Part shown: one piece after another, positions 51,364 through 61,322 of the stretch
Layout: the number at the start of each line of letters is the position of its first letter
Numbering within the stretch: the stretch's first letter is position 1
DNA from: Pseudomonas sp. GM80
GTDB taxonomy: Bacteria > Pseudomonadota > Gammaproteobacteria > Pseudomonadales > Pseudomonadaceae
DNA length: 64,000 nucleotides
Direction: 5' to 3'
Assembly: GCF_000282515.1 (NCBI RefSeq)
Contig: NZ_AKJD01000041.1
Span: 20,274 to 84,273, forward strand
Position numbers and translations under genes: made by a program
The notes under the pieces: generated by a model
Told to the model about the DNA's origin: nothing
Database searches by the model: none
What the model saw: only the letters and a program-made list of their open reading frames with translations

Positions 51364-54300
51364 TTGTCCAATGTCACTCCGCCAGCCTCTGTGAGCAGCA
51401 CCCAACCGGCGCCCGGCTCGCCCCTGCGCGGGACATTAAAGGGAGCGCTGGCAACCCTCGTGCTTTTGTTGCTGGCATTGCTGTTCTGGCAACTGCTCGA
51501 TCAATTGCGCGAAACCCAGAAAAACCAGCGTCAGTACACCATCGACTACACCGCCGACCTCGCCTCGCAGGTCAGCCTGAACATGGCGCTGAACGCGCAA
51601 ATCGCCCTCAATCTGCTACCGATCGTCGAGCAACCGCAAACTGCCGACGAACAGCAGGCGCTGCTGCGCAAACTTCAGCAGTCGCTGCCGGATCTGCGCA
51701 GCATGGCGTTGCTCAGCCCGTCCGGGCGCATCCTCAGCGACAGCGCCGCCGACAGCCACGACGCCGACTACCTCACCGAACTGGTCCGCCGCAGCCGTGC
51801 GCAGGCGCATTATTTCAGCAACGCCGACGACGGCGCAGTGGTGCATCTGTTGCTGCATCAGGCCAGCGGCAGCACGCGTGGCTATTGGGCGTTGCGCCTG
51901 ACCCCGACCTTCTTCGATTCGCTGACCAAACAGGGTGAAACCGGCCTGCGCCCGCTGTGGCTGGTGGAGAACCGCATCAACCATCAGATCATCAGCCGCG
52001 ACGAGGCGCTGCCATCGGCAAAGCCTGGCGTACTGACCCCGGACGATCTGGCCAACACCGTGCTGACCGTGCCGCTGAGCAGCAGCGACTGGCAATTGCG
52101 CGGCCTGTTCGACCGCCAGCGCGTGCTGGAAGAATTGCTGCCGGCGTTCATCGGCAAATGCCTGTTGGGCCTGGCCTTCTCGCTGCTGCCAGTGATCGCG
52201 CTGTTGAACATGCGCCGCCGCCAGCGCCAGTTGCATGAAGGGCGCCGGCGTTATCAGGACATTTTCGAAGGCACCGGCGTCGCCTTGTGCGTGCTTGATC
52301 TGTCCGGGCTCAAGCAGGTGTTCGAAAAAGCCCAGATCCAGACCAGCGATCAGCTCAAGGCCTGGCTCGACCAACCGGCGCAACGCCAACAATTGCTTCA
52401 GGAACTGCGCGTCACCGAGGTCAATCAGGTGGCCTTGCAACTGCTCAACGTCAATTCCTGCGAACACGCCTGGCAACTGTTGATCGATGGCCATCCGCAT
52501 CGCCAGTGCGCGATCGGCAACCAGGTGCTCGACGCGGTGTTGCAGCAGCAGAAACAGCTGGAACTGGAAATCAAACTGCCGGACATCAATGGCCGCGACC
52601 AGCATCTATGGATGGTGTTGCGCCTGCCGCACGAGCAGCACGACTATAAAGCGGTGATCCTCAGCATCAACGACATCACCAGTCGCAAGCTCATCGAGCT
52701 GTCGCTGCTGGAGCGCGAAGGCTTCTGGTCGGACGTGGTGCGCACCGTGCCGGATCATCTGTACGTGCAGGACGTGATCAGCCAGCGGATGATTTTCAGC
52801 AACCACCACCTCGGCCAGACGCTCGGTTACAACCGCACCGAACTGCACCAGATGGGCGAGTACTTCTGGGAAATCCTCCTGCACCCCGAAGATGCCGATT
52901 ACTACCATCGTTCGCGGCAGTTGCAGCGTCACGCCGGTTACAGCCAACTGCTGCAATGTCAGCTGCGCTTCCGTCATCGCGATGGCAAATGGCGGCGTTT
53001 CGACATTCGTGAACAGGCACTGGCCCGCGACAAACATGATCAGGTCACGCGGATCATCGGTGTGGCCAAGGACATCACCGAACAGATCGAGGCCAGCGAG
53101 TCCCTGCGCGACAGTGAGCAGCGTTATCGCATGCTCGCCGAAAGCATCAGCGACGTGATCTTCTCCACCGACAGCAAGCTCTCGCTGAACTACGTCAGCC
53201 CGTCGGTGCAAGCCGTGCTGGGCTACGACGCCGAGTGGATTTTCCAGAACGGCTGGCAATCGACCATCGCCAACCCGCAACAACTGAGCGGCATCTACAC
53301 GCTGATGGATCGCGTCAGCAAGGCGCTCGACAAGCCCGAGCAACTGGCGCTGCTGCGCAGCCAGGTGCAGACGCAATTGTTCCTGTTCGACTGCCTGCGC
53401 GCCGATGGCCGCAAGATCCCGATCGAGCTGCGTCTGGTACTGGTGTGGGACGAGCATGGTGCATTCGAAGGCGTACTCGGTGTCGGTCGCGACATCAGCC
53501 AGCAACGTCGCGCCGAGAAAGACTTGCGCATGGCCGCCACGGTTTTCGAGCACTCGACCTCGGCGATTCTGATCACCGACCCGGCCGGCTACATCGTTCA
53601 GGCCAACGAAGCGTTCAGTCGGGTCAGCGGTTACGCGGTGAGCGAAGTGCTCGACCAGTTGCCGAACATGCTCACCGTCGACGAACAACAGGACGCGCAC
53701 CTGCGTTACGTGCTCAAGCAATTGCACCAGCACAACACCTGGGAGGGCGAAGTCTGGATGAAGCGGCGTAATGGCGAGCATTACCCGGCGTGGGTCGGCA
53801 TCACCGCGGTGCTCGACGACGAAGGCGATCTGGCCAGTTATGTGTGTTTCTTCAGCGACATCAGCGAGCGCAAGGCCAGCGAACAGCGCATTCACCGCCT
53901 CGCCTACTACGACGCCCTCACGCATTTGCCGAACCGCACGCTGTTCCAGGATCGCCTGCACACGGCGCTGCAATCGGCCGAGCGACAGAAGTCGTGGGTG
54001 GTGCTGATGTTCCTCGACCTCGACCGTTTCAAACCGATCAACGACTCCCTCGGTCACGCCGCCGGCGACCGCATGTTGAAAGACATGGCCACGCGCCTGC
54101 TCGCTTGCGTCGACGATGACGACACCGTGGCGCGTATGGGCGGCGACGAATTCACCTTGCTGCTGCAACATCGATCCAGCCGTGAGATGGCGCTGAACCG
54201 GGCGATTCATGTCGCCGAGCAGATTCTTGGCAGCCTGGTGCGGCCGTTCGTGCTCGAAGGCCGCGAGTTCTTTGTCACAGCGAGTATCGGCATTGCCCTG

Positions 54301-55212
54301 AGTCCGCAGGATGGCAACGAACTCAGTCAGTTGATGAAGAACGCCGACACCGCGATGTACCACGCCAAGGAACGCGGCAAGAACAACTTCCAGTTCTATC
54401 AGGCCGACATGAACGCCAGTGCGCTGGAGCGTCTGGAGCTGGAAAGCGATTTGCGCCACGCCTTGGAACAAGACGAATTCGTCCTGTATTACCAACCGCA
54501 ATTCAGTGGCGACGGCAAACGCCTGACCGGTGCCGAAGCGCTGCTGCGCTGGCGTCACCCGCGTCGTGGCTTGGTGCCGCCGGGGGATTTCATTCCGGTG
54601 CTCGAAGAACTCGGGCTGGTGGTGGACGTTGGCGATTGGGTGATCAGCGAGGCCTGCCGTCAACTGAAGACCTGGCACCAGAACCGTGTGCGCGTGCCGA
54701 AGGTGTCGGTAAACATTTCGGCGCGACAGTTCTCCGATGGCCAACTCGGCACGCGGATCGCCACGATCCTGCGCGAAACCGGCCTGCCGCCGGCGTGCCT
54801 GGAACTGGAGCTGACCGAAAGTATCCTGATGCGCGAAGTCAGCGAGGCGATGCAGATTCTCGCCGGCCTGAAAAACCTTGGCCTGAGCATTGCGGTCGAT
54901 GACTTCGGCACCGGTTACTCATCGCTGAACTACCTCAAGCAGTTCCCGATCGACGTGTTGAAAATCGACCGCACGTTTGTCGATGGCTTGCCGTCGGGTG
55001 AGCAGGACGCGCAGATCGCCCGGGCGATCATCGCGATGGCGCACAGCCTGAATCTGGCGGTAATCGCCGAGGGTGTGGAGACCCATGAGCAACTGGACTT
55101 CCTGCGTGAGCATGGTTGCGATGAGGTTCAGGGGTATCTGTTCGGGCGACCGATGCCGGCGAGCCGCTTTGAAGCGCAGTTCAGTAATGATGCGCTGTTC
55201 ATGTTCGACTGA
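51364..55212 (+). CDS. morA: MorA-like sensory GGDEF/EAL protein
   Basis: 1282-residue membrane c-di-GMP enzyme. It has TM1 (27-45), a periplasmic region (about 50-260), TM2 (262-282), then PAS regions near 295-440, 452-575, 587-715 and 723-845, a GGDEF domain with intact GGDEF at 926-930 and an EAL domain with EAL at 1058-1060 and [10 protein letters not shown]. The position just before glyA matches PAO1 morA (PA4601), a motility and biofilm regulator. At the place of the RxxD inhibitory site, five residues before GGDEF, the sequence is DDDD, so product inhibition is probably lost. The start is a TTG with AGGA seven bases upstream; a GTG lies at 51391. Confidence 0.9.
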   Translation: MSNVTPPASVSSTQPAPGSPLRGTLKGALATLVLLLLALLFWQLLDQLRETQKNQRQYTIDYTADLASQVSLNMALNAQIALNLLPIVEQPQTADEQQALLRKLQQSLPDLRSMALLSPSGRILSDSAADSHDADYLTELVRRSRAQAHYFSNADDGAVVHLLLHQASGSTRGYWALRLTPTFFDSLTKQGETGLRPLWLVENRINHQIISRDEALPSAKPGVLTPDDLANTVLTVPLSSSDWQLRGLFDRQRVLEELLPAFIGKCLLGLAFSLLPVIALLNMRRRQRQLHEGRRRYQDIFEGTGVALCVLDLSGLKQVFEKAQIQTSDQLKAWLDQPAQRQQLLQELRVTEVNQVALQLLNVNSCEHAWQLLIDGHPHRQCAIGNQVLDAVLQQQKQLELEIKLPDINGRDQHLWMVLRLPHEQHDYKAVILSINDITSRKLIELSLLEREGFWSDVVRTVPDHLYVQDVISQRMIFSNHHLGQTLGYNRTELHQMGEYFWEILLHPEDADYYHRSRQLQRHAGYSQLLQCQLRFRHRDGKWRRFDIREQALARDKHDQVTRIIGVAKDITEQIEASESLRDSEQRYRMLAESISDVIFSTDSKLSLNYVSPSVQAVLGYDAEWIFQNGWQSTIANPQQLSGIYTLMDRVSKALDKPEQLALLRSQVQTQLFLFDCLRADGRKIPIELRLVLVWDEHGAFEGVLGVGRDISQQRRAEKDLRMAATVFEHSTSAILITDPAGYIVQANEAFSRVSGYAVSEVLDQLPNMLTVDEQQDAHLRYVLKQLHQHNTWEGEVWMKRRNGEHYPAWVGITAVLDDEGDLASYVCFFSDISERKASEQRIHRLAYYDALTHLPNRTLFQDRLHTALQSAERQKSWVVLMFLDLDRFKPINDSLGHAAGDRMLKDMATRLLACVDDDDTVARMGGDEFTLLLQHRSSREMALNRAIHVAEQILGSLVRPFVLEGREFFVTASIGIALSPQDGNELSQLMKNADTAMYHAKERGKNNFQFYQADMNASALERLELESDLRHALEQDEFVLYYQPQFSGDGKRLTGAEALLRWRHPRRGLVPPGDFIPVLEELGLVVDVGDWVISEACRQLKTWHQNRVRVPKVSVNISARQFSDGQLGTRIATILRETGLPPACLELELTESILMREVSEAMQILAGLKNLGLSIAVDDFGTGYSSLNYLKQFPIDVLKIDRTFVDGLPSGEQDAQIARAIIAMAHSLNLAVIAEGVETHEQLDFLREHGCDEVQGYLFGRPMPASRFEAQFSNDALFMFD

Positions 55213-55228
55213 AGTCCTGCGGCGCGGC

Positions 55229-55322
55229 CATCGCTGGCAAGCCAGCTCCCACAGGGACTTGCTGTGGATCAATATTCTCGGGCTGAAACCCAGACATTGT
55301 GGGAGCTGGCTTGCCAGCGATG
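55229..55322. repeat. REP pair, CATCGCTGGCAAGCCAGCTCC family
   Basis: CATCGCTGGCAAGCCAGCTC at the left and the exact complement GAGCTGGCTTGCCAGCGATG at the right around a 43-bp centre, between morA and glyA. Confidence 0.9.
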
Positions 55323-55452
55323 GGGCCAGCAAAAGCACCGCACATCTGTCATGAACGCCACTTGTCTGCGACATGATGTCGTTTCATATGCCATCCAAAA
55401 CCCATTGGGTTAGAATGCCCCCCTTTTCTGCCCCCGATCCTTGAGGACCGCC

Positions 55453-56706
55453 ATGTTCAGCCGTGATTTGACTATTGCCAAGTACGACGCCGACCTTTTT
55501 GCCGCCATGGAGCAAGAAGCTCAGCGCCAGGAAGAACACATTGAGCTGATCGCTTCGGAAAACTACACCAGCCCAGCGGTGATGGAAGCTCAAGGCTCGG
55601 TCCTGACCAACAAGTACGCTGAAGGCTACCCAGGCAAGCGTTACTACGGTGGTTGCGAGTACGTCGACATCGTTGAACAACTGGCCATCGACCGCGCCAA
55701 AGAGCTGTTCGGCGCCGATTACGCCAACGTTCAGCCGCACGCCGGTTCGCAAGCCAACGCCGCTGTTTACCTGGCTCTGCTGCAAGGTGGCGACACCATT
55801 CTGGGCATGAGCCTGGCCCACGGCGGTCACCTGACCCACGGCGCCAGCGTTTCCTCCTCGGGCAAACTGTACAACGCTGTGCAGTACGGCATCGACGCCA
55901 ACGGCCTGATCGACTACGACGAAGTCGAGCGTCTGGCGGTTGAGCACAAGCCGAAAATGATCGTGGCCGGTTTCTCTGCCTACTCGCAGATCCTCGATTT
56001 CCCGCGCTTCCGCGAAATCGCTGACAAAGTCGGCGCTTACCTGTTCGTCGACATGGCTCACGTAGCCGGTCTGGTCGCCGCTGGCGTCTACCCGAACCCG
56101 GTGCCTTTCGCTGACGTCGTGACCACCACCACGCACAAGACCCTGCGCGGTCCACGTGGCGGCCTGATCCTGGCGCGCGCCAACGCCGACATCGAGAAGA
56201 AGCTGAACTCCGCAGTATTCCCTGGCGCCCAGGGTGGCCCGCTGGAGCACGTGATCGCGGCTAAAGCGATCTGCTTCAAGGAAGCGCTGCAGCCTGAGTT
56301 CAAGGCTTACCAGGAACAAGTGGTGTTGAATGCCCAGGCCATGGCCGAAGTGTTCATCGAGCGCGGTTTCGACGTGGTTTCGGGCGGTACCAAGAACCAC
56401 CTGTTCCTGCTGTCGCTGATCAAGCAGGACATCTCCGGTAAAGACGCCGACGCCGCTCTGGGCAAAGCGTTCATCACCGTGAACAAGAACTCCGTGCCAA
56501 ACGATCCACGCTCGCCGTTCGTCACTTCCGGCCTGCGCTTCGGTACCCCGGCTGTGACTACTCGCGGCTTCAAGCAAGCCGAGTGCAAAGTGCTGGCCGG
56601 CTGGATCTGCGACATCCTGGCTGACCTGAACAACGAAGCGGTGATCGACGCCGTTCGCGAGAAAGTCAAAGCCATCTGCAAGAAACTGCCGGTATACGGC
56701 GCTTGA
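55453..56706 (+). CDS. glyA: Serine hydroxymethyltransferase
   Basis: 417-residue PLP enzyme interconverting serine and glycine and feeding one-carbon folate. The PLP lysine is Lys229 in [21 protein letters not shown] and SGTPA-like ([11 protein letters not shown]) motifs are present. A GAGGA Shine-Dalgarno fixes the ATG. A TAGAAT lies at 55411-55416 without a clear -35. In PAO1 this position is glyA3 (PA4602), so another glyA is likely elsewhere in the genome. Confidence 0.97.
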   Translation: MFSRDLTIAKYDADLFAAMEQEAQRQEEHIELIASENYTSPAVMEAQGSVLTNKYAEGYPGKRYYGGCEYVDIVEQLAIDRAKELFGADYANVQPHAGSQANAAVYLALLQGGDTILGMSLAHGGHLTHGASVSSSGKLYNAVQYGIDANGLIDYDEVERLAVEHKPKMIVAGFSAYSQILDFPRFREIADKVGAYLFVDMAHVAGLVAAGVYPNPVPFADVVTTTTHKTLRGPRGGLILARANADIEKKLNSAVFPGAQGGPLEHVIAAKAICFKEALQPEFKAYQEQVVLNAQAMAEVFIERGFDVVSGGTKNHLFLLSLIKQDISGKDADAALGKAFITVNKNSVPNDPRSPFVTSGLRFGTPAVTTRGFKQAECKVLAGWICDILADLNNEAVIDAVREKVKAICKKLPVYGA

Positions 56707-56729
56707 TGCGACGTTAAACCCGCAGCATG

Positions 56730-56762
56730 AAAAACCGGCCAAGTGATTGGCCGGTTTTTTTT
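56730..56762 (+). terminator. Terminator of glyA
   Basis: AAAAACCGGCCAA and TTGGCCGGTTTTTTTT form a stem with a GTGA loop, 23 bp after the stop. Confidence 0.95.
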
Positions 56763-56778
56763 CGCCTGCGATTTCCCA

Positions 56779-56879
56779 TGCAGGAGCTGCCCCCATGCAG
56801 GAGCTGCCGCAGGCTGCGATCTTTTGATCTGGATTATAAAAACAAGATCAAAAGATCGCAGCCTTCGGCAGCTCCTACA
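56779..56879. repeat. REP cluster: truncated copy plus an inverted pair
   Basis: A truncated copy (TGCAGGAGCTGCC, 56779-56791) is followed by a full copy (56796-56829) and an inverted copy (56846-56879) of the GATCGCAGCC family. The first two begin TGCAGG rather than TGTAGG. A 352-bp gene-free gap (56707-57058) holds this cluster, the glyA terminator and the possible operators below. Confidence 0.85.
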
Positions 56880-56894
56880 TTTGGTTGGTGCCAC

Positions 56895-56989
56895 TGGTCA
56901 GACCGGTCATGCCAATTTTGTTGTTTTCACTTGTCATCCCGAAAAAACCGAGCGTAGACTGCGCCTGCACTGGACATACCGGTAAGACC
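56895..56989. promoter_or_regulatory. Candidate GntR/FadR-type operators before the DctA-family gene
   Basis: TGGTCAGACC (56895-56904) and GGTAAGACC (56981-56989) are near-palindromic sites close to the FCD-GntR operator pattern TNGTNNNACNA, 77 bp apart, in the region upstream of the transporter. Two FCD regulators are encoded just downstream. The assignment is inference. Confidence 0.4.
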
Positions 56990-57058
56990 ACAATAATTAA
57001 GTCCTGAATCTGATGCGCCACGCGCACGGCAGCCAGGACACCGACCAGGATTCCTCCC

Positions 57059-58372
57059 ATGCTCAGATGGTGCTCGCGTTCAATCTTCCTTCAAGTGGTT
57101 CTCGGACTGGTGCTCGGCATCGTCTGCGGGCTGACCCTTCCTGAATATTCGGCCCAGCTCAAACCGCTCGGCGACGGTTTCATCAAACTGATCAAGATGC
57201 TCATCGGCCTCATCGTGTTCTGCGTGGTGGTCAGCGGTATCAGCGGCGCTGGCGATCTGAAGAAGGTCGGGCGCATCGGCCTCAAATCAGTGATCTACTT
57301 TGAAGTGCTGACCACCATCGCCCTGGTGATCGGCCTGGTCTTCGCCTTCAGCACCGGCATCGGCAGCGGCGCGAATATTCATCTGGAGCAACTGTCTGCG
57401 GCCGACATGGGCGACATCGCCCAGCGTGGCCAGCACATGCACACCACCACGCAATTCTTGATGGATCTGATCCCGACCTCGGTGCTCGGCGCGTTCGCCG
57501 ACAACAACATCCTGCAAGTGCTGCTGTTCTCAGTGCTGTTCGGCAGCGCGTTGAATCTGGTCGGCGAAGCGGCCTCCGGGATCTCCCGACTGATCAATGA
57601 ACTGAGCCATGTGATCTTCCGCATCATGGGCATGATCGTGCGTCTGGCGCCGATCGGCGTATTCGGTGCCATCGCCTTCACCACCAGCAAATATGGCCTC
57701 GACTCACTGCAACACCTGGGCAGTCTGGTCGGTTTGTTCTACCTGACCTGCATGGCCTTCGTCAGCGTGATTCTCGGTCTGGTGATGCGCGCCTCCGGCC
57801 TGCGTATGTGGCCGCTGCTCAAGTACCTGCGTGAAGAACTGCTGATCGTCATGGGCACGGCGTCGTCCGACGCTGTGTTGCCACAAATCATGCGCAAACT
57901 CGAACACCTCGGCATCGGCAGCTCGACCGTCGGCCTGGTGATCCCTACCGGTTATTCGTTCAACCTCGATGGTTTTTCGATCTACCTGACCCTGGCCATT
58001 GTCTTCATCGCCAACGCCACCGGCACACCGCTGGCGATGACCGATTTACTGACGATTCTGCTGGTGTCACTGATCACCTCCAAAGGTGCCCACGGTATTC
58101 CCGGCTCGGCACTGGTGATCCTCGCGGCGACGCTGACCGCCATTCCGGCGATCCCGGTAGTGGGTCTGGTATTGGTGCTGGCCGTGGACTGGTTCATGGG
58201 CATCGGTCGGGCACTGACCAACCTCATCGGCAACTGCGTCGCCACCGTCGCCATCGCCCGTTGGGAAAAAGACATCGACGTACAACGCGCTAACAAAGTA
58301 CTCAGCGGTCAGCAGGGCTACACCTTTCAGCCGCGTAAACCAGCAACTCCCGCGCACCAGCAGGAGTTCTGA
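57059..58372 (+). CDS. DctA-family dicarboxylate/amino acid:cation symporter
   Basis: 437-residue DAACS transporter with about 8 helices and two re-entrant loops. The signature IPTGYSFNLDGFSIYLTLAI aligns with the DctA core IPTGYSFNLDGTxIY, but the position after DG is Phe where Thr or Ala is usual. The substrate (C4-dicarboxylate or another acid) cannot be fixed. It is followed by two GntR regulators and is not at this position in PAO1 as I recall, so it looks like a lineage-specific insertion between glyA and the cobW-like gene. Confidence 0.88.
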   Translation: MLRWCSRSIFLQVVLGLVLGIVCGLTLPEYSAQLKPLGDGFIKLIKMLIGLIVFCVVVSGISGAGDLKKVGRIGLKSVIYFEVLTTIALVIGLVFAFSTGIGSGANIHLEQLSAADMGDIAQRGQHMHTTTQFLMDLIPTSVLGAFADNNILQVLLFSVLFGSALNLVGEAASGISRLINELSHVIFRIMGMIVRLAPIGVFGAIAFTTSKYGLDSLQHLGSLVGLFYLTCMAFVSVILGLVMRASGLRMWPLLKYLREELLIVMGTASSDAVLPQIMRKLEHLGIGSSTVGLVIPTGYSFNLDGFSIYLTLAIVFIANATGTPLAMTDLLTILLVSLITSKGAHGIPGSALVILAATLTAIPAIPVVGLVLVLAVDWFMGIGRALTNLIGNCVATVAIARWEKDIDVQRANKVLSGQQGYTFQPRKPATPAHQQEF

Positions 58373-58382
58373 TTTCAACCCC

Positions 58383-58415
58383 GTAGGAGCTGCCGCAGGC
58401 TGCGATCTTTTGATC
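58383..58415. repeat. Single REP, GATCGCAGCC family (minus orientation)
   Basis: GTAGGAGCTGCCGCAGGCTG followed by CGATCTTTTGATC lies in the 83-bp gap between the transporter and the first GntR gene. It has no inverted partner nearby. Confidence 0.85.
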
Positions 58416-58455
58416 TTGCTTGCGGCGCACCCAATGGGCTCACGGAGCAAGACCA

Positions 58456-59160
58456 GTGATCACCACATCAACCGTCGTCAACTCAGTCGTAGAAAAACTC
58501 CGCGCCGCCCTCGCCCGTGGCCAATGGCGCTCTGGCGACATGCTGCCGGGCCAGCGCGAACTGGCCGAACAACTGGGCATCAGCCGTCCGAGCCTGCGCG
58601 AGGCGGTGATCGTCCTGGAAACCCTTGGCCTGGTGCGTTCGATGCCGGGCAAGGGCGTGGTCGTGCTCGACGCGCAATTGAGCGACAGCCAAAGCCACGA
58701 CAGCGCAGTCGCCGGGGCCAGTCTCGAAGATGTCCTGCAACTGCGCTACACCCTGGAACCGTTCATCGTCGGTCTGGTGGCGCAGTCGATCAGCAGCAAG
58801 GAAGTCGGGCAGTTGCGCCTGACCCTGATGGACATGCGCGAAGCCCTTGAAGCCGGCGACAGCGAAGCCGGGGTCAGCGCCTACATCGCTTTCCATGAAG
58901 AGCTGTTCACCCTGACCTCGAACCCGATCTTCCAGAGCGTCGTGCAGCAGACCAGCAACGCCCTCAAGCAAAGCGCCGAAGTGCTGCGCAACTCGCCGGA
59001 GCACCTCGCTGAACGGTTAGAGGAAAACGAAGCCGTGGTGCGGGCGATCCGCAGCAAAAACAGCGCCCAGGCCAGCGCCGAAATGCGCCGGCACATTTTG
59101 CGCGAAGGTCAGCGGATGGGCATCGAGCTGAATATTCCGGATGACAACCTGAGTCACTGA
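58456..59160 (+). CDS. FadR/GntR-family regulator (FCD domain), first copy
   Basis: 234-residue regulator. The N-terminal winged helix has LRAALARGQWRSGDMLPGQRELAEQLGISRPSLREAV, with the recognition helix SRPSLREAV, and the C-terminal FCD helical domain starts at about residue 85 (LEDVLQLRYTLEPFIVGL). I chose the GTG at 58456, with GGAG nine bases upstream. It lies 83 bp after the transporter and 19 bp before a second regulator of the same broad family, suggesting local control of transport. Confidence 0.88.
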   Translation: MITTSTVVNSVVEKLRAALARGQWRSGDMLPGQRELAEQLGISRPSLREAVIVLETLGLVRSMPGKGVVVLDAQLSDSQSHDSAVAGASLEDVLQLRYTLEPFIVGLVAQSISSKEVGQLRLTLMDMREALEAGDSEAGVSAYIAFHEELFTLTSNPIFQSVVQQTSNALKQSAEVLRNSPEHLAERLEENEAVVRAIRSKNSAQASAEMRRHILREGQRMGIELNIPDDNLSH

Positions 59161-59179
59161 TTCCTATTGGAGACAGGCC

Positions 59180-59890
59180 ATGAACAGTTTCGCTTCAACC
59201 TCGCACGCTCAGCCAACTGCCACGCCCCTGCCCTTCTCTCGGCTGCGTGCGCCGGTAGAGGATCTTTATCCGCGACTGTTCGATGCAATTCTCGAACAGC
59301 GCATTGATCCGGACAGCCGTTTCACCGAGGACAGTCTGAAGGAGATGTTTAGCGCCAGTCGTGCGGATGTGCGCCGGGTGCTGACGCAGTTGTCGCTTGA
59401 ACAGGTCATTGTGCTGCGCGCCAATCATCGGCCGCGTGTCGCCGCACCTGATCGGGGGCAGACGCAGCAGGCTCTGCATGCGCGACGGCTGGCCGAAAAC
59501 ACCTTGGTGCGTCTGGCCTGCCAACGTCCGCAGGCCGAAGACTTGAAACGCCTGCGCGGGTTGATCGAGCGCGAGCGTCAGGCTGTCGAGCAGGACCGGC
59601 GCGGGACGGCGATTCGCTTGTCGGGGGAGTTTCATCTGCACTTGGCGCAGATGGCGGGGAATGCACCGTTGGCGCATTTTCTCGGCAGTCTGGTGCCGCT
59701 GACGTCGCTGGCGATTGCGCGAAGTGAGTGCCAGACGCATAGCTGTTGCGCATGGCAGGAGCATTTGGCGCTGGTTGAGGCGGTGGAGCGAGGCGATGTT
59801 TCCAAGGCCGGCATGTTGATGAATCAGCATCTGGATCATCTTGAGCAGACGCTGCTGGAGTCGACCGTCAAGCATTGTGTTGTCGGTTAA
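59180..59890 (+). CDS. GntR-family regulator (FCD domain), second copy
   Basis: 236-residue FadR-type regulator with a weaker winged-helix region (FDAILEQRIDPDSRFTEDSL; FSASRADVRRVLTQL) and a C-terminal FCD domain (LAENTLVRLACQR, GEFHLHLAQMAGNAPLAHFL, HLALVEAVERGD). GGAGA precedes the ATG. It is 19 bp after the first GntR gene, so they are one transcript. The two proteins are distant paralogues, not a recent duplication. Confidence 0.86.
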   Translation: MNSFASTSHAQPTATPLPFSRLRAPVEDLYPRLFDAILEQRIDPDSRFTEDSLKEMFSASRADVRRVLTQLSLEQVIVLRANHRPRVAAPDRGQTQQALHARRLAENTLVRLACQRPQAEDLKRLRGLIERERQAVEQDRRGTAIRLSGEFHLHLAQMAGNAPLAHFLGSLVPLTSLAIARSECQTHSCCAWQEHLALVEAVERGDVSKAGMLMNQHLDHLEQTLLESTVKHCVVG

Positions 59891-59892
59891 AT

Positions 59893-59990
59893 CGCCATCG
59901 CGGGCAAGCCCGCTCCCACAGGTTTATTGGTGTCCACACAATCTGTGAACGACAAATAACCCTGTGGGAGCGGGCTTGCCCGCGATGGCG
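59893..59990. repeat. REP pair, CGCCATCGCGGGCAAGCCCGC family
   Basis: The 30-bp arms 59893-59922 and 59961-59990 are exact reverse complements with a 38-bp centre, between the convergent GntR and cobW-like genes. Confidence 0.9.
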
Positions 59991-60013
59991 TCAGCCCTGA
60001 CACCGAAGAACCA

Positions 60014-60985
60014 TCAGGCAGAAGCTACCTTGGCAAACCCCGCCCGAATCTTCTCTTCCGGCAACTCATCGGCAATAAACACGATCACACTTTCCCGCGC
60101 CTCTCCCTCGGCCCATTCGGTGTCCCAGTCGAAGCCATAAAGCTTCAACACACCCTGAAACACCAGGCGGCGATCTTCGCCGGCAATGCTCAGCACACCT
60201 TTGTAGCGCAGCAATTGTTTGCCGTGCTCTTCCAGCAGCTCGTTCATGAATTCACTGAGCTGATCGATATCCAGCGGCTGATCCGTGCGCAGCACCAGAC
60301 TGGAAATGCGGTCAATCGACGGCGCCTTGCTCACCGGGCGCAGGCTCAAGCCGCCCCCCAGATCGGCGTTGAGATTGAAGCCACGGACATCGAGCAGTTC
60401 AGCCAGATCGATGTTGCCGTGATCAACCACTCGAATCGGCGCGCGGCGGTTGATCCGCGTCAGCCGTTCGCTCAGAGCGGTGAACGTGGCCTCGTCGACC
60501 AGATCAGTCTTGCTCACCAGCAAGCGGTCGGCAAAACCGATCTGCGCCTGGGCGATGGTCTGGCTCAGATGCACAGCCGCGTGCGCGGCATCGACCAGGG
60601 TGATGATGCCGTCGAGCAGGTAACGCTCGCGCAGTTCTTCGTCGATGAAAAAAGTCTGCGCCACCGGTGCCGGATCGGCCAGACCCGTGCACTCGATGAC
60701 CAGACGATCAAAGGCGATTTCGCCGCTGTCCAGCCGTTCGAGCAGCAGGTACAGGGCTTTGGTCAGGTCGGTGTGAATGGTGCAGCAGACGCAGCCGTTG
60801 GCCAGGGTCATGACTTGCACGGGTTCGTCGCCGAGCAACTGGGTGTCGATGCCGGCGTCGCTGAATTCGTTTTCGATCACGGCGATTTTCAGGCCGTGCT
60901 CGGCTTTCAAAATGTGGCGCAGCAAGGTGGTCTTGCCGGCACCGAGGAAACCGCTGAGTACCGTGACCGGGATTGGGGCTGACAA
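60014..60985 (-). CDS. yjiA: CobW/YjiA-family metal-binding GTPase
   Basis: 323-residue G3E GTPase. Walker A GFLGAGKTT (residues 12-20), the metal site CVCC (65-68) and the NKxD-like VSKTDLVD are visible; a CobW C-terminal domain follows from about 225. Family members deliver or sense Zn, Co or other metals. The start is a TTG with GGAG about eight bases upstream. PAO1 PA4604 is the likely counterpart. It lies upstream of no obvious zinc gene here. Confidence 0.9.
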   Translation of the reverse strand: MSAPIPVTVLSGFLGAGKTTLLRHILKAEHGLKIAVIENEFSDAGIDTQLLGDEPVQVMTLANGCVCCTIHTDLTKALYLLLERLDSGEIAFDRLVIECTGLADPAPVAQTFFIDEELRERYLLDGIITLVDAAHAAVHLSQTIAQAQIGFADRLLVSKTDLVDEATFTALSERLTRINRRAPIRVVDHGNIDLAELLDVRGFNLNADLGGGLSLRPVSKAPSIDRISSLVLRTDQPLDIDQLSEFMNELLEEHGKQLLRYKGVLSIAGEDRRLVFQGVLKLYGFDWDTEWAEGEARESVIVFIADELPEEKIRAGFAKVASA

Positions 60986-61010
60986 ATTAAATCTCCCTCA
61001 CGCAAAAAAA

Positions 61011-61080
61011 CTGTAGGAGCCTGGCTTGCCAGCGAAGGCGTCTTCAAGATCGCCTTCGCCAGCAAGCTGTGCTCCTACAG
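61011..61080. repeat. REP pair, CTGTAGGAGCCTGGCTTGCC family
   Basis: Arms 61011-61040 and 61051-61080 are imperfect 30-bp reverse complements (CTGTAGGAGC..CCAGCGAAGGCG / CGCCTTCGCCAGC..GCTCCTACAG) with a 10-bp centre. It separates the YbdD gene from the cobW-like gene. Confidence 0.85.
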
Positions 61081-61109
61081 TGCTTGTGTTGCCTGAACCC
61101 TCATGTGCC

Positions 61110-61307
61110 TCAACAGCACTTCGGCCCACCCTTGCCACCGTAACGGGCTTCCTGACGTTCGCGGAAGAACATCTCGTAGCTCATCACCGGTTTGTCCGGG
61201 TGTTTGGTTTGCATATGCTCGACGTAGGTGTCGTAGTCGGGCATGCCGACCATCAGGCGCGCAGCCTGACCGAGGTATTTACCGAGGCGACTCAGGTCAT
61301 TGAACAT
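61110..61307 (-). CDS. YbdD/YjiX family small protein
   Basis: 65-residue protein of the YbdD/YjiX family, which is encoded directly after CstA or BtsT transporters across enterobacteria and pseudomonads. Motifs: [20 protein letters not shown] and [15 protein letters not shown], with the terminal CC. Its function is not known; the strict linkage suggests a regulatory or accessory role for the transporter. It starts 15 bp after the cstA stop. Confidence 0.93.
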   Translation of the reverse strand: MFNDLSRLGKYLGQAARLMVGMPDYDTYVEHMQTKHPDKPVMSYEMFFRERQEARYGGKGGPKCC

Positions 61308-61322
61308 GCTGCAATCCTCTGG

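Noticed and set aside
52606..54744. 712-codon minus-strand open frame opposite morA
   Set aside because: Antisense shadow within a gene with clear PAS-GGDEF-EAL content.
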